A stretch of 64,000 nucleotides of DNA, taken from contig JAFABG010000026.1 of assembly GCA_023426145.1 (NCBI GenBank), positions 124,001 through 188,000 on the forward strand, in the 5' to 3' direction. This DNA comes from Bacteroidota bacterium (GTDB lineage Bacteria; Bacteroidota; Bacteroidia; Bacteroidales; Bacteroidaceae). Within the stretch, counting starts at the first letter, position 1, and the number at the start of each line of letters is the position of its first letter. The position numbers and the translations under genes are program-made. A model generated the notes under the pieces. That model searched no databases, had not been told where the DNA came from, and saw nothing but the letters and a program-made list of their open reading frames with translations. This document shows positions 60,794 to 64,000 of this stretch, piece by piece.

Positions 60794-61888
60794 ATGGGAA
60801 AAGAAAAAATAATACTCACCGGTGACCGCCCTACCGGAAGACTTCATATCGGACATTATGTTGGTTCATTGAAACGCAGAGTCGAGCTGCAGGATGCAGG
60901 AGATTATAGTAAAATGTTTATTTTCATCGCCGATGCGCAAGCCTTAACGGATAACATAGACAATCCCGAGAAAGTGCGTCAGAACGTTATTGAAGTAGCT
61001 CTCGATTATTTAGCATGTGGGATAGATCCTTCCAAAGCTACGATCTTCATTCAATCACAAATTCCGGAACTGTGCGAGCTCAGCTTCTATTATATGGATC
61101 TTGTTAGCGTATCCCGCCTACAACGTAATCCGACTGTTAAATCGGAGATTCAAATGCGCAATTTCGAAGCAAGTATCCCAGTAGGTTTCTTTACTTATCC
61201 CATTAGTCAGGCAGCAGATATTACTGCTTTCCGAGCTACCACCGTACCGGTAGGTGAGGATCAAGAGCCGATGCTTGAACAAGCACGCGAAATCGTTCGC
61301 CGCTTTAATTATATTTATGGTGAAACTCTGGTTGAACCAGAAATTTTGTTACCGGACAATGCCGCTTGCTTACGCCTACCTGGAACAGATGGCAAGGCGA
61401 AAATGAGTAAATCGCTTGGCAACTGTATTTACCTTTCGGAAGAACCTGAAGAAATTCAGAAAAAGATCATGAGCATGTATACCGATCCGGGACACCTTCG
61501 TGTTCAAGATCCGGGTAAAATTGAAGGCAACACCGTATTCACTTATTTAGATGCCTTTTGCCTACCTGAACATTTCGAGCGCTTTCTACCTGAATATCCA
61601 AATCTCGAAGAATTAAAAGCACACTACCAACGAGGTGGACTAGGAGATGTAAAAGTGAAACGCTTCCTCAATGCTATCATGCAAGAAATACTGGAACCCA
61701 TTCGCAATCGACGTAAAGAGTTCAGTAAAGATATTCCTGCTGTCTACGATATGTTGCAGAAAGGATGTGAAGTAGCTAGAGCAGCGGCGGCCGAAACGCT
61801 ATCTGATGTGAAAAGAGCCATGAAGATTAACTATTTCGACGATAAAGAATTAATTGAAGAGCAAGTAAAACGTTTCGCTCAAAAATAA
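60794..61888 (+). CDS. trpS: Tryptophanyl-tRNA synthetase
   Basis: 364 residues. Class Ic synthetase. HIGH at 18-21 (DRPTGRLHIGHYVGSL), the Trp-binding region (MQMRNFEASIPVGFFTYPISQAADI), GEDQEPMLEQAREI and KMSKS at 203-207 (KAKMSKSLGN). Monocistronic, with its own promoter and a strong hairpin downstream. Confidence 0.96.
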   Translation: MGKEKIILTGDRPTGRLHIGHYVGSLKRRVELQDAGDYSKMFIFIADAQALTDNIDNPEKVRQNVIEVALDYLACGIDPSKATIFIQSQIPELCELSFYYMDLVSVSRLQRNPTVKSEIQMRNFEASIPVGFFTYPISQAADITAFRATTVPVGEDQEPMLEQAREIVRRFNYIYGETLVEPEILLPDNAACLRLPGTDGKAKMSKSLGNCIYLSEEPEEIQKKIMSMYTDPGHLRVQDPGKIEGNTVFTYLDAFCLPEHFERFLPEYPNLEELKAHYQRGGLGDVKVKRFLNAIMQEILEPIRNRRKEFSKDIPAVYDMLQKGCEVARAAAAETLSDVKRAMKINYFDDKELIEEQVKRFAQK

Positions 61889-61940
61889 CATTAGAAACAA
61901 TACAAAAAAGTAGGAGGTAAAAAACCGGTCTACTGACCCA

Positions 61941-61980
61941 AATCGCCCCTGTTACAGATTTCTGTGACAGGGGCGATTGG
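61941..61980 (+). terminator. trpS terminator
   Basis: AATCGCCCCTGT-T-ACAGA (61941-61958) pairs with TCTGT-G-ACAGGGGCGATT over 18 bp with one G-T pair and almost no loop. Only a short T-tract follows (GGTTTA). The remaining bases to 62222 hold no gene I can support. Confidence 0.65.
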
Positions 61981-62222
61981 TTTAATCCTGAGTTCAATTG
62001 TAGCATTTTTCCACAGTTATCACCCCATATTCTACAGCTTTCCCCATCAATCCGAGCTGAGCTAGCACAAGATAACAACCTATATAACAGAGAATTAAAC
62101 AAATAATTTATTCATTGGCACAGTCTTTGATCGTTAGTATAACATAAGGAAAAGCAACAATCTTCACCTTAACATAGCAAAGAGACTTAAAATGTATGTT
62201 TAATTTTTTAAAGCAATTGATT

Positions 62223-62420
62223 ATGAAAAAGTTAGTATTAGTAGTAGCCATGTTTATGTTCGTTTGTAGTGGAACATTCTTTGTAAAAGCACAAAACGCT
62301 GCTGAGGTAGTAACTTCAACAGCAAAATCAACAACAATTGTTAATGATACAATTGTTAATGATACAGTAGTTACTGACACTGCATCAAAAGATAAACCTG
62401 CTGAGCCTGCCAAGGAATAA
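62223..62420 (+). CDS. Small secreted threonine/valine-repeat protein
   Basis: 65 residues from the ATG at 62223. Signal peptide MKKLVLVVAMFMFVCSGTFFVKA (then QN). The mature peptide (about 42 residues) is built of TIVND/TVVTD units (IVNDTIVNDTVVTDT) and ends in a Lys/Pro/Glu tail (KDKPAEPAKE). No family recognised. The 10-codon in-frame extension upstream (62196) would place a hydrophilic segment before the signal peptide and is not preferred. It is followed by a strong terminator, so it is a real monocistronic gene. Confidence 0.7.
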   Translation: MKKLVLVVAMFMFVCSGTFFVKAQNAAEVVTSTAKSTTIVNDTIVNDTVVTDTASKDKPAEPAKE

Positions 62421-62479
62421 CCCTTCTAGAAACTTACTAGAAACATAGTCTGCCGAACAAAAGTAAGCACACTATCAAT

Positions 62480-62525
62480 AAAAGCCATCCCTACTTTGTC
62501 TATTCCGGGGATGGCTTTTTTATAT
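62480..62525 (+). terminator. Terminator of the small secreted protein gene
   Basis: AAAAGCCATCCC (62480-62491) pairs with GGGATGGCTTTT (62508-62519), 12 bp, followed by TTTTATATA. Confidence 0.88.
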
Positions 62526-62642
62526 ACCTAACAAACAGCTTAAAACGTGATTAAAAAGATAGAACGGCCTACCTCTTATATGGATTTAATGTCGTATTTT
62601 TGAGAACTTTAAATGATCTAATCCAAACAAACTAAAAAAAAC

Positions 62643-63590
62643 ATGAAACAAAAAAACCTTTTATTTATTGTTCTTGCGGTGATCTTTCTATCCAGCTGTC
62701 AAAGCTACCAACCAACCTCGTTCACCGTCGCATCTTACAACCTTAGAAACGCCAATGGTTCGGATTCCCTGCACGGAAACGGTTGGGGACAACGTTATCC
62801 AGTGATTGCTCAAATTGTTCAATATCATAATTTTGATATATTCGGTACTCAAGAATGTTTTCTTCACCAATTGAAGAATATGAAAGAAGCTCTTCCTGGC
62901 TATGACTACATCGGTGTAGGACGTGATGACGGGAAAGAAAAGGGAGAGCACTCCGCTATCTTCTATCGCACTGACAAATTCGATCTCTTGGAAAAAGGAG
63001 ATTTTTGGCTATCAGAGACTCCAAATATCCCAAGCAAAGGGTGGGACGCAGTTTTACCACGTGTTTGTAGCTGGGGACATTTCAAATGCAAAGATACTGG
63101 TTTTGAATTTCTCTTTTTTAATCTCCATATGGACCATATAGGCAAGCAAGCAAGAGTGGAAAGTGCTTACCTTGTGCAAGAAAAGATGAAAGAACTGGGA
63201 AAGGGGAAAAATTTGCCCGCAATCCTAACAGGCGATTTTAATGTCGACCAAACTCATCAGTCCTATAAAGCTTTAGTCAGTAAAGGAGTGCTCTGCGATT
63301 CTTATGAAACGAGTGATTACCGTTATGCACTTAACGGTACATTCAACAGCTTTGATCCCAACAGTTTCACAGAAAGTCGCATTGATCATATCTTTGTATC
63401 CCCCTCTTTTCATGTCAAACGATACGGTGTGCTGACGGACACTTACCGTAGCGTACGTGAAAACAGTGAAAAGGAGAATGTTAAAGACTGCCCAGAAGAA
63501 ATTACAATTAAAACCTATGAAGCACGTACACCATCAGATCATTTTCCTGTAAAGGTAGAATTGGAATATGATAAACGTAAGCAAAAATAA
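62643..63590 (+). CDS. Lipoprotein of the endonuclease/exonuclease/phosphatase (EEP) family
   Basis: 315 residues. Lipoprotein signal MKQKNLLFIVLAVIFLSSC with the acylated cysteine at 19. The EEP fold shows the standard active-site set: SYNLRNAN (Asn), FGTQECFLHQL (Glu), LHMDH (His), TGDFNVDQT (Asp, Asn), RIDHIFVS (Asp) and TPSDHFPVKV (Asp, His). In Bacteroides such lipoproteins occur in carbohydrate loci as sugar phosphatases; here the next gene is GH76, so a mannose-phosphate or phosphodiester substrate is plausible but inferred. A TATTTTTG box (62595-62602) lies about 40 bases upstream. Confidence 0.9.
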   Translation: MKQKNLLFIVLAVIFLSSCQSYQPTSFTVASYNLRNANGSDSLHGNGWGQRYPVIAQIVQYHNFDIFGTQECFLHQLKNMKEALPGYDYIGVGRDDGKEKGEHSAIFYRTDKFDLLEKGDFWLSETPNIPSKGWDAVLPRVCSWGHFKCKDTGFEFLFFNLHMDHIGKQARVESAYLVQEKMKELGKGKNLPAILTGDFNVDQTHQSYKALVSKGVLCDSYETSDYRYALNGTFNSFDPNSFTESRIDHIFVSPSFHVKRYGVLTDTYRSVRENSEKENVKDCPEEITIKTYEARTPSDHFPVKVELEYDKRKQK

Positions 63591-63623
63591 AATCGAAGAC
63601 TTCATTTATAAGCTGATACAAAT

Positions 63624-64000
63624 ATGAGAAATCTATGTTTTGTAACCTGCATACTGTTTTGCCTTGCTTCGGCTTCGGGCAAAACAGTAAAGAATCACCC
63701 TTTTACATCTATTGCCGACTCGATTCTTGATAATATTCTGAATTTATATCAAACTGAAGATGGGCTTCTTACAGAAACATTTCCTATAAATCCCGATCAG
63801 AAAATCACTTATCTAGCGGGTGGGGTGCAACAAAACGGGGCATTACGAGCCTCCTTTCTATGGCCCTATTCTGGGATGCTGTCTGGTTGTATAGCCATCT
63901 ATCGGGCTACTGGAAACAAAAAGTACAAAGCGGTATTGGAAAAACGTATTCTTCCAGGATTAGAACAGTATTGGGATGACAAACGTCTTCCAGCTTGCTA
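63624..64000 (+). CDS. Glycoside hydrolase family 76 (alpha-1,6-mannanase-like), N-terminal part
   Basis: The frame is open from the ATG at 63624 to the window end (125 codons), so only the start is present. The signal peptide runs about MRNLCFVTCILFCLASASG. The mature part shows the GH76 pattern: ADSILDNILNLYQ, FLWPYSGMLSGCIAIYRATG and YKAVLEKRILPGLEQYW. GH76 enzymes cut the alpha-1,6-mannan backbone of yeast and mycobacterial glycans. It lies 33 bases after the EEP gene on the same strand and is probably cotranscribed. Confidence 0.85.
   Translation, partial: MRNLCFVTCILFCLASASGKTVKNHPFTSIADSILDNILNLYQTEDGLLTETFPINPDQKITYLAGGVQQNGALRASFLWPYSGMLSGCIAIYRATGNKKYKAVLEKRILPGLEQYWDDKRLPAC

Noticed and set aside
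62108..62413. Antisense frame across the small secreted gene
   Set aside because: It mirrors the repeat-rich sense gene and has no signal peptide, promoter or recognisable family.

Overview
The window reads as chromosomal core sequence from a member of the order Bacteroidales, most likely Bacteroides. Supporting this: promoters match the Bacteroides sigma-ABfr type (TTTG or TTG near -33, TAnnTTTG at -7) again and again; Shine-Dalgarno sequences are weak; several families are Bacteroidetes-typical (fused DAHP synthase/chorismate mutase, DUF4488 and DUF1599 proteins, M56/TonB_C antirepressor, OMP_b-brl receptor, EEP plus GH76 pair). Base composition is AT-rich and even, and I see no phage, transposase, integrase or CRISPR array.

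Layout. 1-3.8 kb (+): end of recJ, recQ with a TTG start inside it, and a TPR protein. 3.8-8.05 kb (+): an aromatic amino acid operon (pheA, aminotransferase, DAHP synthase/chorismate mutase, tyrA) preceded by a Phe/Tyr-rich leader peptide and an attenuator hairpin, and closed by a strong terminator whose right arm carries the dnaG promoter. dnaG ends at 10.2 kb. 10.3-15.6 kb (-): DUF1599, DoxX/thioredoxin-like, tpiA, SPOR and folE, preceded by ndk and an M23/LysM peptidase. 15.8-21.96 kb (-): pdxJ, exbB, exbD, tonB, DJ-1/PfpI, ispD and recG, divergent from nadK (+). A cluster of strong inverted repeats follows nadK. 23.3-24.2 kb (-): a membrane-anchored coiled-coil protein; then mdh (+). 25.6-30.6 kb (+): a TolC/HlyD/two-permease export operon with no ATPase gene. 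30.7-33.9 kb: an outer-membrane barrel gene (-) divergent from a BlaI-type repressor and an M56 antirepressor-like protease carrying two TonB_C domains, with 21-bp iterons and tandem dyads between them. 34-35.9 kb (+): a TlpA-like thioredoxin. 36-43.8 kb (-): mrp, trmB, DUF975, ilvE, xseB, xseA, a subtilase and an mnmA-type gene. 44.2-45 kb (+): an unknown protein with an ExoX-C-like motif. 45-47.9 kb (-): rex, FAH family, ispF, metallophosphoesterase. 48-48.4 kb (+): SUI1/YciH. 48.5-51.3 kb (-): rplM-rpsI-rpsB-tsf. 51.7-57.2 kb (-): DUF4488, asnS, an RluB-like synthase with a long RG-rich repeat tail, purB and two identical tRNA-Val(TAC) genes. 57.4-64 kb: an outer-membrane barrel protein (+), yaaA (-), trpS (+), a small secreted protein, and a lipoprotein EEP phosphatase followed by a GH76 gene cut by the window end, possibly the edge of an alpha-mannan utilisation locus.

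Most of the window is housekeeping. The parts worth a second look are regulatory: the phenylalanine attenuator, the tandem operator candidates at the BlaI/M56 locus, the long inverted repeats after nadK and between rpsB and tsf, and the ribosomal-protein leaders. No complete, clearly unknown multi-gene system is visible. All positions and pairings were read by eye from the sequence; no database search was run.
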